The notes beneath the pieces are model-generated. The model did not search any database, was not told where the DNA came from, and was given only the letters and a program-made list of their open reading frames with translations. Source: Guadua angustifolia (lineage: Eukaryota; Streptophyta; Magnoliopsida; Poales; Poaceae). From it: a DNA stretch of 64,000 bases. How positions within the stretch are numbered: position 1 is the stretch's first letter; each line of letters begins with the position of its first letter. The stretch lies in NCBI GenBank assembly GCA_036346375.1, contig CM070500.1:78534437-78598436 (forward strand). Direction: 5' to 3'. Below are positions 24,286-35,357 of the stretch, one piece after another. The position numbers and the translations under genes are program-made.

Positions 24286-25868
24286 CTACACCACCTAGAA
24301 ACACTATTACGTACTCAATTTTACAAGTTCTGGAGTCAACAAACCACACATTTACTTCCTAACTCAAATTTGCCCCAAACTCTGAATTCATACAAAACTG
24401 GTTTGGATAGCCCACTTCGCCATAGCGCAACTATTACTAAACAACTTCAAATTAAGCAAAGAAAGACATTTTAAACATCTACACTGAAATTTCTATCTAT
24501 CTCTAGACAATTGTAAATTTCAACTCGGCCTCTAACTTGTCCTTAATCATAGCAAAAGTTGAATATGCTACTAGCCACAATTTAGACAGAAAAAGGTAAA
24601 ACTTGCACAACTTTTTAATGGTTGAACCAAATTGAGTGAACTTAGATTCTAATTAATCATAAGAGGATAATCTAAAACTCTATTACAGCCATTTATTAAA
24701 AAGATGCTTTACTAATTTCCAGATTAGAGATGAACAGTTGTTATAAGCATTAACAGTATATTCTGAACAACAGGCACTAAATTGAACATAATTTTTAATT
24801 GGCTAAGTAAAAATTTACATTCTTGGGCTCCAAATGACCACAAGAGGATAACCTAAAGTTACTCCACAGCCATTTGCTCAACACCTAAAAGTAGAGTCCT
24901 CAAACTGCCCTCTGAACTTCAGACCAACTCTGAACTTCCAGCAGAAATTTGCAGTTCTGGACAACAACTTCAACAAGCCATAACTTTTGATTCCTAACTC
25001 CAAATTAAGAAAATAAATACACTTTATAAATCTACAGGAAATTTCCCACATTTTTCTAGACAATCAAAAATCCTAATTCAGCCTGTAGCTATAACAAATC
25101 TTCAGTTGAACATTTCGGGTACAATCTACAATATAATCTGGACAGTCAACACAAAAAATGGCATAACTTCCAATTGGCTAATCGGATTTTAGAGTTCTTA
25201 AGCTCAAATTAAAGGGGACTCGACGGTCTACAACTTTCTCTATAGCCAAATATTCAAGAAATGATTTTACCTTGCCCAAATAGATGCTACAAAACTGCTG
25301 ATGAATCTGCTCGAAAACAGCACAGGGTTCCCTCCATTCTAGAGCTAGTCTCGCCCCAAAATTTTCACATATAGGAACCCTAGAACCCAAATAAACCAGT
25401 CAAGGACCTCTAAACCGAGCTCCAAGGCAATCCTCCATGGGGGAAGACCCACTTACCAAAGGAAGAAGCAAGGGATGGAGGGAGCTACTGCTGTCCAGCC
25501 GAGTTGGAGAAGAGGCGCCAGCCTTGGGGGTGAGGGAGGAACCAGGAAGGAGCTCCATTTGAGGGGGGGGGGGAACTTGGAGAGGAGGAGGAGAGCCCCA
25601 TACTGCTGGAGGTGGGTGGAGGAGCCAAAAATGGGGGAAGAAAAATGGGGAAAGAGGAGAGGAAGCTATCGGCTGGAGAGGGAAGAAAAAAGAAACCGGG
25701 TGGGGGAGAGGAAAAGGAGGAGGAGAGGGAAAACAGGTTTTGGCCAGGGGGGAGGGAGTGCCAAGCGCAAGGCAAGGAGGGGAAAAAAGATTTGGACCTA
25801 AAGGAGATGGGGGAGAAAAGGAAAAGATAGATTTCTTAACCCTCTCAAAATTTAACTGCGACATTACA

Positions 25869-25873
25869 GGCAC
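25869..25873. repeat. target-site duplication GGCAC (right copy)
   Basis: Matches 4926-4930 exactly and closes the 20.9 kb nested insertion. Confidence 0.95.
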
Positions 25874-27150
25874 AGCGCTGCGTGTGCCATGGCCACAGTC
25901 AAGCCGATTGGACACCATGGTTGATGAATTGCTAGCTTTACAAATCAGCATTCAACAACTATGTGCAAGCGTGCATGCTGCCCGTGATATTTTTCCCCTG
26001 AAAAAAAAGGAAAGGAAGATATGAGACGAAAGGAAGATATTAGACGATGGATTAACTTCCCGAAACTTCCTGCCCTAGTGCCCTGTTCGCTTGTCAGGTT
26101 GCTGGTAACAATTAAATTACACCTGTCCTGTCCGCCTGCGCTAAGCTTGTCCCGTGCTTGGTTACACTTAAGACCTGCTTAGTTGAGTTTCAGATGCTAG
26201 CTTCATTTAAGATCTAAAATTTGTAGATTAAAATAAAATAAATTAAGTTTATATTTTTGTCTAAAATGTAAATAAGATGATCCATCTAAACATTTTTAAT
26301 ATACTCATATGTTCAGCTCCACGGATCCGGTGAAGCTAGAAATATCCAGCTCTACCAAACACACCCTTAAAGACTCACTTGGAAAAAAAAAGAAATTTTG
26401 CACCGTTTAATAATGCACTAGTATTTCCTACTAAATTAATGTAAAACTCTTATAAATATTTTGCATTCCAGACAAGAAATTGCTAGCTTACATCAATTAT
26501 GACAACTAGGTTTCCTGCGCAAAAAAAAAAAAAGAATACTCTGGTTGAGCCCCAACAATGAAATTCGTTTTGTCAGGATGTCAGACACTATCGTTTGATA
26601 GCTATCTTAAACCTAGTTGAGAAAAATTCGTTGTTATCTTGCCTGCTTTGGGCTGTGGAATGCTCGAGAAATGTTTGATTATTATCTTCTAGGTTAGTTT
26701 ATATTTGTTTACATTCTTGTCGGAAAATGGATTGCGTCAACTTTTCTAGATGCCCATCGTCTTTTCCTTCCAGATTTGGATGACGGGCACCAAGGTTTAT
26801 CACTTTGCATGCCCAATGATTAAACAAATGTTAGTGCCGATGTTTGCACCATCATTCGATTAATAATGAGTTCGGCTAACCATGATGTAGGCGTTCGAAA
26901 TATGCTCAAGAGACCAATTATAAAGATGATTAATTTGTATTTATGTTTATACTGTTCTTTTAATAATGTTATGTCATAGATCATTAAATATGTGACTTGA
27001 TCGTAAAACTCTGTAATTAATTATGACATTATTATAAATTATCTTTTGATTATTTATTGGTTGAGACAACAATAAACTTTATTCAAAACATGCACATGAA
27101 TTGATTGATAATCACGTTTCATGGATTATGGGTATGTGATACTATTCACC
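25874..27150. other. AT-rich intergenic stretch
   Basis: No gene recognised. A possible worn miniature element lies at about 26165-26375 (left CTTAAGACCTGCTTAGTTGAG, right ACCAAACACACCCTTAAAG, imperfectly inverted). An A13 run is at about 26521. Confidence 0.5.
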
Positions 27151-27154
27151 ATGT

Positions 27155-27295
27155 GAATACATACATATATATATATATACATATATATATACATACATAC
27201 ATATATACATACATACATACATATATACATACATATATATATATATATATATACATATATATATACATACATATATATATATATATATATATGCT
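27155..27295. repeat. TA/TACA microsatellite
   Basis: About 140 bp of alternating ATAT and ACATACAT units. The open frame through it (repeated YIYI) is a composition artefact. Confidence 0.97.
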
Positions 27296-27299
27296 ATTG

Positions 27300-28560
27300 G
27301 ACCGACCCGTTTATGAAATACCTTTTGAGGATTTGATTAGTATCATAAGTTGTTTCATACAATAATAATGATTAATCCTTAGATCTGAGATCAATACAGT
27401 TTCCTACAGGAGGATGGTATGCTCTCATGTTGTTTAACGTTGTCCGTAACTAGATAATTATAAGGACAACACTCAGGTATACCTTGAATCATACAGAGGG
27501 AATTGTATGATCAAGATGAAATTTGTCCTCATCGTACTGAGGGAATAATATCAATCAGCTACTCGATAAAATAGACTAAAGAATGTGCATGGCCATGCCC
27601 AAACGATTAAAGTTGTTAATTGATCGATCTTGTTAGTCTACTTCAAATAATAGAGAAAATTGGTTTAGCAGTGTGAGGATGACAAATCTCAATATTGAGT
27701 TAAACCATGATATCAAAGTGACAAAAAGTCCGACATGTATTCAATAAAGGTTTGTCGGATAAATGACATTTATACAATTTGGGTAGTTGTTATGTTCTAC
27801 TAGGAGCCGTTTGCGCGACTAATGAATCGAAAAAGAAGTTTTTCAATTTATTGTCAACATAGCATGAAGCTGAAAGGTCACACACTAGAATAGGCTTAAA
27901 ACAGATTTATGAAATTTTCTCTCATGACATTCGTGTCAATGCAATTAAATATGATAACGTTATTTACAAAAATACCTGCGAATCTGTAGCAATGCTGAAA
28001 TTACTGTAGCAAATCGATGGTGCTAAAGCAAATTGACTTGCTATAGTGTCAGACATCCCGGTACTGTAGCAACCGGCTTGCTACAATATTTTTTGGTTAT
28101 ATATTGTGCCTCCGGATTCAAAAAAATAATGAGAAAAATTGATAGAAAAAATAAAGGAAGGTGAAAAAGTTTCACCTAAACCAAACAAAGATCACAAGAG
28201 TCATATTGTGCGGTACTAGCATACCAGCATACGGTATCGTTTGCCTATTCGTGTGGATATATGAGGATTGTGGTTGCTAATGCCATAAAGATCCGATATA
28301 TCTATTTTCACTGCTACGTCTAGACATCGAAGCTGTGAGCTTCGTGGAGAACTTCTGCAAAAGTTTTGTAGGGTGGGAGGGATATCACCTCAACTTTGCA
28401 GGTAAGAGCATATTTAGTACAATGCCGAGTACAAACAAGAAATCTTTTCTCCTTTTGCTCTCAAGAGAGAGAGAGAGACAGAGCAGTGTAAGTGAAAGAT
28501 GATGACTTGACACGCAGCAATAGCATGACGGCTGCACTTGCTTTTTCTGTAATCCACATC
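27300..28560. other. intergenic stretch, no gene recognised
   Basis: AT-rich, with stops in all frames at short intervals. It contains TACTGTAGCAACCGGCTTGC-like phrases near 28060 of a kind common in dispersed plant repeats, and a GAGAGAGA run at 28466-28479. Confidence 0.5.
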
Positions 28561-28599
28561 TACACCGCGTTTGCTATCTTCCCATGTTGCTTGCAGCAT

Positions 28600-28960
28600 C
28601 AATCGCTTTGAATGGTGTTGGATGCTGAAGCCTTTTCATCTTCAAAAGCTAGCTTATAAGGAGTGGTATTCTCCTACTTCTAAGTTGGATTCTTTGCCCT
28701 TCTATAATCAATGTGCTGCTACTATTCTAGCAATGTCCATCCTTACCATATTGGTTTTGGTTACTGTCCTTTCGATGTAAAAAGTATTCTGAAGAATGGA
28801 CACTGACATAATATATTCCAGGATATATATAAAATTTTCAAATGATTATTATTTTATTACACATTCATCACCCCCTTTACCGTACACTGATGGTCCCTTA
28901 GCTAGGGCCACAGTCTATCAAGCTTTCACATACCAGTTCCACTAGCCATACGCCCGTACG
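28600..28960. repeat. duplicated segment, copy 1 (see 30270-30800)
   Basis: CAAAAGCTAGCTTATAAGG, TGTAAAAAGTATTCTGAAG, GGACACTGA-ATAATATATTCCAGG and the GGGCCAC-GTCTATC block all recur at 30270-30800, with the CTAGCTTATAAGG part displaced to the end. The phrases resemble LTR sequence of dispersed plant elements, but termini were not found. Confidence 0.7.
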
Positions 28961-28970
28961 TTGATATCTA

Positions 28971-29680
28971 GGGTGTGTTTGGTTCAAGGGCATATGGTGG
29001 ATGGGATGGCCCTATCCAAGTTTTTTACTCATCCATTTGTTTGGTTCAAGGGCAAGGGTGGATGGGGATATCCAAGAAAAGAGAATATACCTCAAAGATG
29101 TTAGATGGATAGATTCAAGAAATTTGGCCGGATGAGTTGATCCAAGTTTTTACCATGTGCTTGGTTTATATATTTGTTACCTCTTAATTTGCATAACAGT
29201 CACTTAGCTCGGTTGGTTAAAGGCTTTGGCCTCAAAGCAAGCGGTCCTGCGTTCGATCCTCACACCGCTAGGGTACTGTAGCAGCTACAGTGCCACGAAT
29301 ACTGTATCACCCGCGTGAAAAAAATTAGTTTTTTTTAAAAAAAATTTTAAAAAATTTCCCCTCTTCTGGTATTTTAGCACCCGCGTGAAAAAAATTTAAA
29401 ATTTTTTTTAAAAAAATTTCCCCTCTTCTGGTATTTTTGTTTATTTTTTAAAAAAATGTAAAGCTATAGTCGGTTTATTTTTTTCATTCCAAAATTTTTA
29501 AAAAGATTTTTTTTTCTCTCTGTTAGAATTAACAAACTATCTACCATCCTCATCCATCCAACCAAACAAAAAACTCACTCATCCCATCCATCCAACCAAA
29601 CAACCATCTGGATGACTCCATCCCATCCAGACCTGGATGGCCATATCCCATCCAACCTCGTCCTCCAACCAAACGCACCC
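28971..29680. mobile_element. 710 bp Tourist/PIF-Harbinger-like element
   Basis: Ends GGGTGTGTTTGGTT and AACCAAACGCACCC, an inverted pair with one mismatch in 14. The trinucleotide CTA flanks both sides (28968-28970, 29681-29683). Subterminal repeats of TTGTTTGGTTCAAGGGCA and GGATGGGAT recur inverted at the right (CCCATCCAAC). There is no transposase. GGGTNNGTTTGGTT ends and a 3-bp duplication fit Tourist-like MITEs, although CTA is not the canonical TWA. Confidence 0.7.
29199..29272 (+). ncRNA. tRNA-like Pol III promoter sequence (SINE head or tRNA relic)
   Basis: TAGCTCGGTTGG (29205-29216) fits a tRNA A box with one mismatch, and GTTCGATCC (29251-29259) fits a B box, spaced as in a tRNA. 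The anticodon arm is abnormal (GCTTTG-GCCT-CAAAGC), so it is not a working tRNA. It is followed by two imperfect copies of CACCCGCGTGAAAAAAATT and A/T-rich runs. Most likely a tRNA-derived SINE or relic carried inside the surrounding TIR element. Confidence 0.5.
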
Positions 29681-29689
29681 CTATATTCT

Positions 29690-30265
29690 CATGGGATATA
29701 TATGACAAAACGCTTTATGTAGTTGGTAGTAATAACAATGAATACTAATTAATAAAGCTGATCACCTTGTTTTATAGGGTGGGTACCGCAGTCTCAACGC
29801 ATAATGTCTATAGCAATATCTAGAGGACTAGAGATAAGAGAGAGAGCATTTATTATATGATGTCTATAGTAAATCTCCAATAGGTAGTGTGTATGTTTTA
29901 CTAATTCAAAGATATTAATAAACTTATATGCATGTTCTATACATGCAAAAACGCGTTGTGGGGAAATCGCTCGGGCTCCCAATGGCAAATTTTTTATATC
30001 TATTCTTCTTGGTCAAATACAAAAAGTGATTTCTTGCATGAGACATCACTTTCTCCTCTTTTTTCTTTTAATGACCATCCAAATCACCTTTTTACCTATG
30101 TGATACAGTATATACACTACTTAGACATCGTCTATGTGGCCCATTGAAACCGCCCATAAAGGACTTCACCCTTTTTTTTTACTACGCACTACTTCCACTT
30201 ATCATTATTTTCAATGCATGTCGTTCTACTCATTACGCCTATATGTATAGTGTACATATTTCTTA
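29690..30265. other. intergenic stretch, nothing recognised
   Basis: AT-rich sequence without coding or element signatures. Confidence 0.5.
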
Positions 30266-30269
30266 AGGT

Positions 30270-30800
30270 TACTGTGCTTTCAATGTAAAAAGTATAATAT
30301 TCTGAAGTATGGACACTGATATAATATATTCCAGGCTATATATAAACTTTCCAAATGATTATTATTTTATTATAATCAAATTGCTAATTTTTTATTACAA
30401 ATTTTAATTAATTTTTGTTGAACTTGACATAGATTCATTCTTTTAATTTGTTAATTTTTATTTAATTATTATTTCGAATTTTAGTTATTTATATATGTTA
30501 CTTTGAAATTTATACGGAAAGTAAATTGTGAATCCCAATAATCTCCCACTTCACATGTTGAAGTCCCTTAGCCATTCACCGCCTCCTTCATCGTACACCA
30601 ACAGTTCAGTAGGGCCACGGTCTATCGGGCTTTCACACACTAGTATCTATTGGTCCAGAGATGTTATGACCAAGCTCTGAGTTCATTTGTTGGATCGTAA
30701 ATATCTTCTCATTCTCAAAAGCTAGCTTATAAGGTGAGAGATTCCTCTAATTTTAAGTTAGATCCCTTGCCCTCTTCCAATCCACATAGGACTACTCATT
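30270..30800. repeat. duplicated segment, copy 2, with AT-rich insertion
   Basis: Homologous to 28600-28960. Between the ATTATTATTTTATT phrase (about 30370) and the CCATTCACC phrase (about 30573) it holds extra sequence whose reverse complement matches the 450 bp array at the window start (ATAAATAACTAAAAT, AATAAAAATTAACAAATT). Confidence 0.7.
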
Positions 30801-30830
30801 CCGAAAAGATAGCACTCCCATAACCAACTA

Positions 30831-31370
30831 GGTTGAGTTGCGCGCGATGCCGCGCCGCAAGGAAAAAATCTGGCACGAGTTTTTTGCAAATCAAATTTGC
30901 GGAACCACGGGTCTCTTTTTTCAAAATAACCGGCGGAAGGATCTATTTATGATTTCAATTTTTTTTATTAAAAAAAACGACGAAAGGACCTAAACGCGAT
31001 TTCCAATTTAGCTATAAACCCTTGACGAATTTGTGTTTTTTTTAAAAAAAACGTTTTTTTAGAAAACTGTGTGCAAAAAAATCGACGAAAGGATCTAAAA
31101 AAACCTAAAAAACTGTGTGCGAAAAATCGACGAAAGGATCTAATAAACATGATTTCCAATTCAGCTATAAACCGCGTGTAGGGACCTAAACGTAATTTCG
31201 ATATTTTTTGGGTCTATTTTACTTAAAAAACGGCCGAAAGGACCTAAACGTGATTTTTTATTTTACCGAAAGGACCTAAATGCGATTTCCGGTTTTTCGA
31301 GGGGCCTCGCCGGGGTCGCGACACGTGGACGCCCTACCCATCCGGCATTCCTTGGGGCTTTTATATATAG
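30831..31370. repeat. ~540 bp repeat, copy 1 (TAGGTTGAGTTGCGCGCG family)
   Basis: Begins AGGTTGAGTTGCGCGCGATG and ends ACACGTGGA...GGCTTTTATATATAGTACT. The middle is a minisatellite-like series of GACCTAAACGCGATTTCCAATT and TAGCTATAAACC phrases. Copies 2 and 3 are at 31375-31915 and 34255-34790. Class unknown. No coding content. Confidence 0.8.
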
Positions 31371-31374
31371 TACT

Positions 31375-31915
31375 AGGTTGAGTTGCGCGCGATACCGCGC
31401 CGCGAGGAAAAAATTTGGCATGAGTTTTTTGCAAATCGAATCTGCAGAATCACAGGTCTTCTTTTTCAAAATAACCGGCAGAAGGATCTATTTACAATTT
31501 CAATTTTTTAAAATAAAAAAATCGACGCAAGGACCTAAATGTGATTTCCAATTCAACTATAAACCCTCGATGAATCTGTGTTTTTTCTAAAAAACTATTT
31601 TTTTAGAAAACTGCGTGGCGGGACCTAAACATCATTCCGAATTTTTTCGGGTCCAGTCTACAAAAAAAAACGGCGAAAGGATCTAAACGCGATTTCCAAT
31701 TCAGCTATAAACCGCGTATAGGGACCTAAATGTAATTTTGATATTTCTCGGGTCTATTTTACTTAAAAAACGACCGAAAGGACCTAAACGTGATTTTTGA
31801 TTTTTTCGAAAGGACCTAAACGTAATTTTTGTATTTTTCAGGGGGCCTCGCCGGGGGGGGCTACACGTGGCCTCCCTGGGAGGCCGGCAATCCTTGTGGC
31901 TTTTATATATAACTA
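31375..31915. repeat. ~540 bp repeat, copy 2
   Basis: The same start (AGGTTGAGTTGCGCGCGATA) and end (CACGTGG...GGCTTTTATATATA) as copy 1, directly adjacent to it, with indels in the minisatellite core. Confidence 0.8.
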
Positions 31916-31965
31916 GATAGGAACCCATACGCCATTCCGCATTTAAATTTGGTTCGCCGATCCTC

Positions 31966-33005
31966 TTGGAAAAATAAAGTCGAGGGAGGGCCCAATCAGG
32001 AATACAACGCACAGACGCTACAAGTGAGCGAAAAATGATTTCCAGTTTTTTGAGAAAAAACAGAGCGAGATGTATTTTCTATTTTTTTGGAGGGTTTTTT
32101 GGCGTTTTCTTGGAAAAAAATGAGCTGGAAAACCGATGTGGGAAAATAGCCTTGAGGAAAAAGGGCGAAAAATTATTAGAGATGACAACCTTCTTTTGTC
32201 GAGCCTAACACTCTACGCGTCCACCGAGTAATAATATATGCTCTAAAAAATATCAGAGATCGAGATGGGAAATCGAGCTGGGAAAAAAGACTATACTGGT
32301 AGAAGGGCCCGGATGTAATTTTTTGTTTCCGAAAAACTACCCACCGGAGGGCCCAACCGTGAATACAACGACGCACGGCGCGCGTGTGCGGGGAACAATT
32401 TCCCATTTTTTGAGAAAAAACAAACCGATATGCATTTTCTATTTTTTTGGAGGGTCTTTCGGTGTTTTCTTGGGAAAATCGAGCTGGAAAACCGAGGTGG
32501 GAAAATAGCCCAGAGGAAAAAGGGCGAAAAATTATTAGAGATGACAACCTTCTTTTGTCGAGCCTAGCACTCTACGCGTCCACCGAGTAATAATACATGC
32601 TCTAAAAAATATCAGAGATCGAGATGGAAAACCGAGCTGGGAAAAAAGTCTATACCGGTAGAAGGGTCTGAATGTATTTTTTTTTGTTTCCGAAAAACTA
32701 CCCACCGGAGGGCCCAACCGTAAATACAACGGTGCACGGCATGGGCGCGAGCGGGAAACAATTTCCCGTTTTTTGAGAGAAAACAAACCGATATGTATTT
32801 TCTATTTTTTTGGAGGGTCTTTCGGTGTTTTCTTGGGAAAAACCGAGGTGGGAAAATAGCCCAGAGGAAAAAGGGCGAAAAATTATTAGAGATGACAATC
32901 TTCTTTCGTCAAGTTTAACACTCTACGCGTTCATCGAGTAATAATACACGCTTTAAAAAATATCAGAGATCGAAATGGAAAACCGAGCTAGGACAAAAGT
33001 CTAGA
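31966..33005. repeat. tandem repeat, ~361 bp period, about 3 copies
   Basis: The TTTTTGAGAAAAAACA landmark lies at about 32046, 32406 and 32769 (spacing about 360 and 363). Each unit also has TTTTTTTGGAGGGT, GGGCGAAAAATTATTAGAGA, CTCTACGCGT and CTATACCGG/TAGAAGGG phrases. The third copy is incomplete. ORFs on the minus strand repeat the same peptide because of the tandem structure and show no family resemblance. Confidence 0.9.
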
Positions 33006-33059
33006 GATAGAGCTGCACATATATTTCTAGTGTCGAAAACATTTTTTCTGGGGAAAACG

Positions 33060-34008
33060 GAGAGGGGCCACGCGCTCCCTCTCCTTGAATGGTTAGACGA
33101 AGGGAGCCCCAAGATGTATACTGGTTCGGGCCGAACATCCCTACGTCTAGTTCGTGTGGTAGTTTTGTATTGATTGGGGTGAAACGAGCTGTACAGGATT
33201 ACAAGCGGGGGCTAAGGACAGGCCCTTAGCATTCGTCCGAGTGGAGGAGGTCGGTAGTGTTTGCCTAGGTCGGATGGCACGGATGTGGGTGCGTGGGAAT
33301 TGAATGCGAATAAGGACGCGAAAGTCTGATCGATCCCCCTCCCTGAGGGTCCTGCCTCCCTTTATATAGGCGGAGGGGGGCAGGTTACATGGGAGTTTGG
33401 AGGAAAAAAGGTAGGGGTACGCTACGCCTGGGAGTTCCTGGTCTTCGGTCTTGATGATTGACAGGTCCCTGTTGTCCCACGCCGGGTTGGTAGACACAAC
33501 GACAAGCCCGTGCTGGGAAGGTGCGACCGCCCTCAGACGCTGTTAGATGCTGACGCCACGCCACGCTCTTTTGCCGCCTAGGAGCGAGCACGCCTCCGCT
33601 ATGTATGAAGGACAAATGTCGACTTCCGCGCCCCGCCACCTGGGAAGGAGCCACCTGCGCCAACATGGCCGTCGTGTCCGCGGGGCAGGTGACCAGCTTG
33701 CGGTCGACTGTCGACGCGGCGAAGGTCGTAGAGCTGAAGCTCGTCGGGGCCTCGGCCTAAGCCCAGGTCGGAGCCTGCGGGGGCGTCGGACCCGAGGTCA
33801 GGCTGGAGTCGTCTCGATGGGCTTGCCCGAGGCTGGGGATCCTTCGTGACCCGACAAGGCCCTTGACCAGACCGTGGCCTTAGAATGGTCCATTTGGTGC
33901 TCCGTATTGCCCTCGATCTTGCTGCTACGTCCGTACGGTAGAGAGGGAGACGATCTTGAAACATATATATGCTTTGCTGTGGGGTACCCCTGGTACGGGT
34001 ATTCGTCA
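33060..34008 (-). repeat. LTR fragment or solo LTR related to the element at 52.7-62.5 kb
   Basis: Shares TTGAATGGTTAGAC, GGTTCGGGC, GGATTACAAGCG-GAGCTAAGGACAGG, CCTCCCTTTATATAGGCGGAGG and a final GGGGTACCCCTGGTACGGGTATTCGT with the LTRs at 52740-53551 and 61640-62483. Read on the minus strand it has a promoter-like CCGCCTATATAAAGGGAGG (about 33357-33375). Matching target duplications were not found, so the exact ends are uncertain. The several ORFs in it are not genes. Confidence 0.75.
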
Positions 34009-34254
34009 GGCTTGTTCGCGATTTGGATTTAACGGGAGGTTCTTTCCGCAAAATAGCGCGCGAGGGACCCGAGCGCGATTCGGGAAAAAATATCATCCCC
34101 TCACAAAAAATCGCGAAGGACCCATTCGTAATCTGTAAGGGCTTATCCATAATTCAAAGAAACGGAGGGGCTTTTCTGCAAATGCGCGTGGCTTGACACG
34201 TGGATGGCTTGGTTGGGCGCCAATTTCACCGCTTATAATAGGAATCTTTATATT
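34009..34254. other. spacer related to the ~540 bp repeat family
   Basis: Contains GGACCC..CGCGATTC phrases and ends GACACGTGGATGG...CTTATAATAGG, resembling the 3' part of the ~540 bp repeats. Probably a fourth, diverged or truncated copy. Confidence 0.5.
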
Positions 34255-34790
34255 AGGTTGAGTTGCGCGCGATGCCACGCCGCGAGGAAAAAATCTGGCA
34301 CAAGTTTTTTTACAAATCGAATTTGCAGAACCACGGGTCTCTTTTTTCAAAATGATTTTTTTGGGTCTAGTCTAAAAAAATCGACGAAATGACCTAAACG
34401 CAATTTTCAATTCAGCTATAAACCCTCGACGAATCCGCGTTTTTTTTCTTTTTAGAAAACTGCGTGGTGGGGCCTAAACGTCATTTTGAATTTTTTCGGG
34501 TCTAGTCTACAAAAAAATCGACAAAATGACCTAAACGGATTTTTAATTTAGCTATAAACCCTCGACGAATCTGTGTTTATTTTCGAAAACCGCGTGTAGA
34601 GATCTAAACGTAATTTTGATATTTTTCGAGTCTATTTTACTTAAAAAAGCACCGAAAGGACGTAAACGCGATTTTTAATTTTTCTGAAAAGACCTAAACG
34701 CGATTTCCGGATTTTATGGAGGCCTCACCGGGCAGGCAACACGTGGATAGCCTGGGAAGCCGGCAATCCTAGACCATATTATATAGTCGA
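34255..34790. repeat. ~540 bp repeat, copy 3
   Basis: Starts AGGTTGAGTTGCGCGCGATG and ends ACACGTGGATAGCC...CATATTATATAG. The core carries the same GACCTAAACG...TAGCTATAAACCCTCGACGAATC phrases as copies 1 and 2. Confidence 0.8.
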
Positions 34791-35008
34791 TATACACGTG
34801 GAGTTACCTTTTCTCCTATGCTATATACACTCTGTTATCCTCCGTTGTTCATCCTTCATGCGTGGGAATACAGAGAGTGGAAAATGTGTAGAAGAAAAAA
34901 GTTGAGGAAGCTTTTTTTCAAGTTTTTTTATAATATATTTTTTTCAAAATTTAAAAAATATACTAAAAAATTACATAAATATACTAAGCATCCTGCAAGG
35001 TCACCTTA
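34791..35008. other. AT-rich spacer
   Basis: Nothing recognised. Confidence 0.5.
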
Positions 35009-35357
35009 GGGTGCGTTTGATTAGATATACGAAGGGGTATATGAGGGTGAATTAAACCGTCTTGTATATGATTTGATTACATCTCTATGTTTGGTTGGCT
35101 GAACGGAACCATTTGATATAGGATGAGATGGTACAAATTTTTGGAATATTCTAAAAAGATGTTACACCATTTTGTATAGACAATTTGGCCAAACCAATTG
35201 GTCCAAGATCGGATCATTCACTCGTATCATCCCTCAAACCAATCTTATCCCTCAATTCAATCTCATCTCTTCAACCAAACATCATCTCGTAATATCCTGT
35301 ATCATTCTATCCAACCAAACAAAATCTTGTATCATTCCATTCAGTCAACCAAACACC
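35009..35357. mobile_element. possible degraded Tourist-like MITE
   Basis: Starts TTA-GGGTGCGTTTGATT, and a candidate right end reads AACCAAACACC. Internal sequence is partly inverted (TGTTTGGTTGGCTGAAC on the left, TCAGTCAACCAAACA on the right, TCATCCAAC-like phrases between). The right TIR is incomplete and no target duplication was found. Confidence 0.45.

Larger units (their letters stand above)
4931..25868 (-). mobile_element. LARD-like non-coding long-LTR retrotransposon (Tekay/Del-like termini) with nested insertions
   Basis: The element is bounded by GGCAC duplications. Its LTRs are 4931-7819 and 11794-25868 (about 2.9 kb once insertions are removed), with ends TGTAA...TTACA. On the minus strand the PBS lies next to the right LTR and the polypurine tract next to the left LTR, so it reads right to left. 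The ~4 kb interior has no gag, protease, RT, RNase H or integrase signature, so mobilisation would need proteins from an autonomous relative. Read on the minus strand, the LTR begins TGTAATGTCGC and ends GGGTGTTACA, which recalls Tekay/Del-type chromoviruses. That lineage assignment is inference. The two LTRs differ at 6 of the first 131 positions, so the insertion is not recent. The 5' LTR later received a CACTA element and a second LTR element. Confidence 0.9.
11794..25868 (-). repeat. 5' LTR (right copy) of the LARD-like element, split by two insertions
   Basis: LTR sequence occupies 11794-12644, 20986-21472 and 24291-25868, 2916 bp in total, against 2889 bp for the intact left LTR. The first gap holds the CACTA element and the second a solo LTR. 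Each is flanked by its own target duplication. The segments are collinear with 4931-7819. Confidence 0.92.

Noticed and set aside
27105..27365. Open frame with repeated YIYI peptide
   Set aside because: Pure TA/TACA microsatellite translation.
29199..29272. Functional tRNA gene
   Set aside because: A and B boxes are present, but the anticodon stem-loop does not fold into a 5-bp stem with a 7-base loop.
32176..32898. Repeated ORF starting MSSLIIFRPFSSGLF
   Set aside because: The repetition follows from the ~361 bp tandem repeat. No family resemblance and no conservation of frame ends.
31966..33005. CRISPR-like array
   Set aside because: Units are ~361 bp with no short conserved repeat and unique spacers. 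The context is a plant nuclear genome.
33030..34008. Complete solo LTR with defined ends TGTCGAAAAC...TTCGTCA
   Set aside because: The flanking pentamers (TCTAG and GGCTT) do not match, so only an LTR fragment with unresolved ends is claimed.
33599..34150. 183-codon minus-strand ORF
   Set aside because: Lies across an LTR promoter region homologous to non-coding LTR parts at 53 kb and 62 kb.
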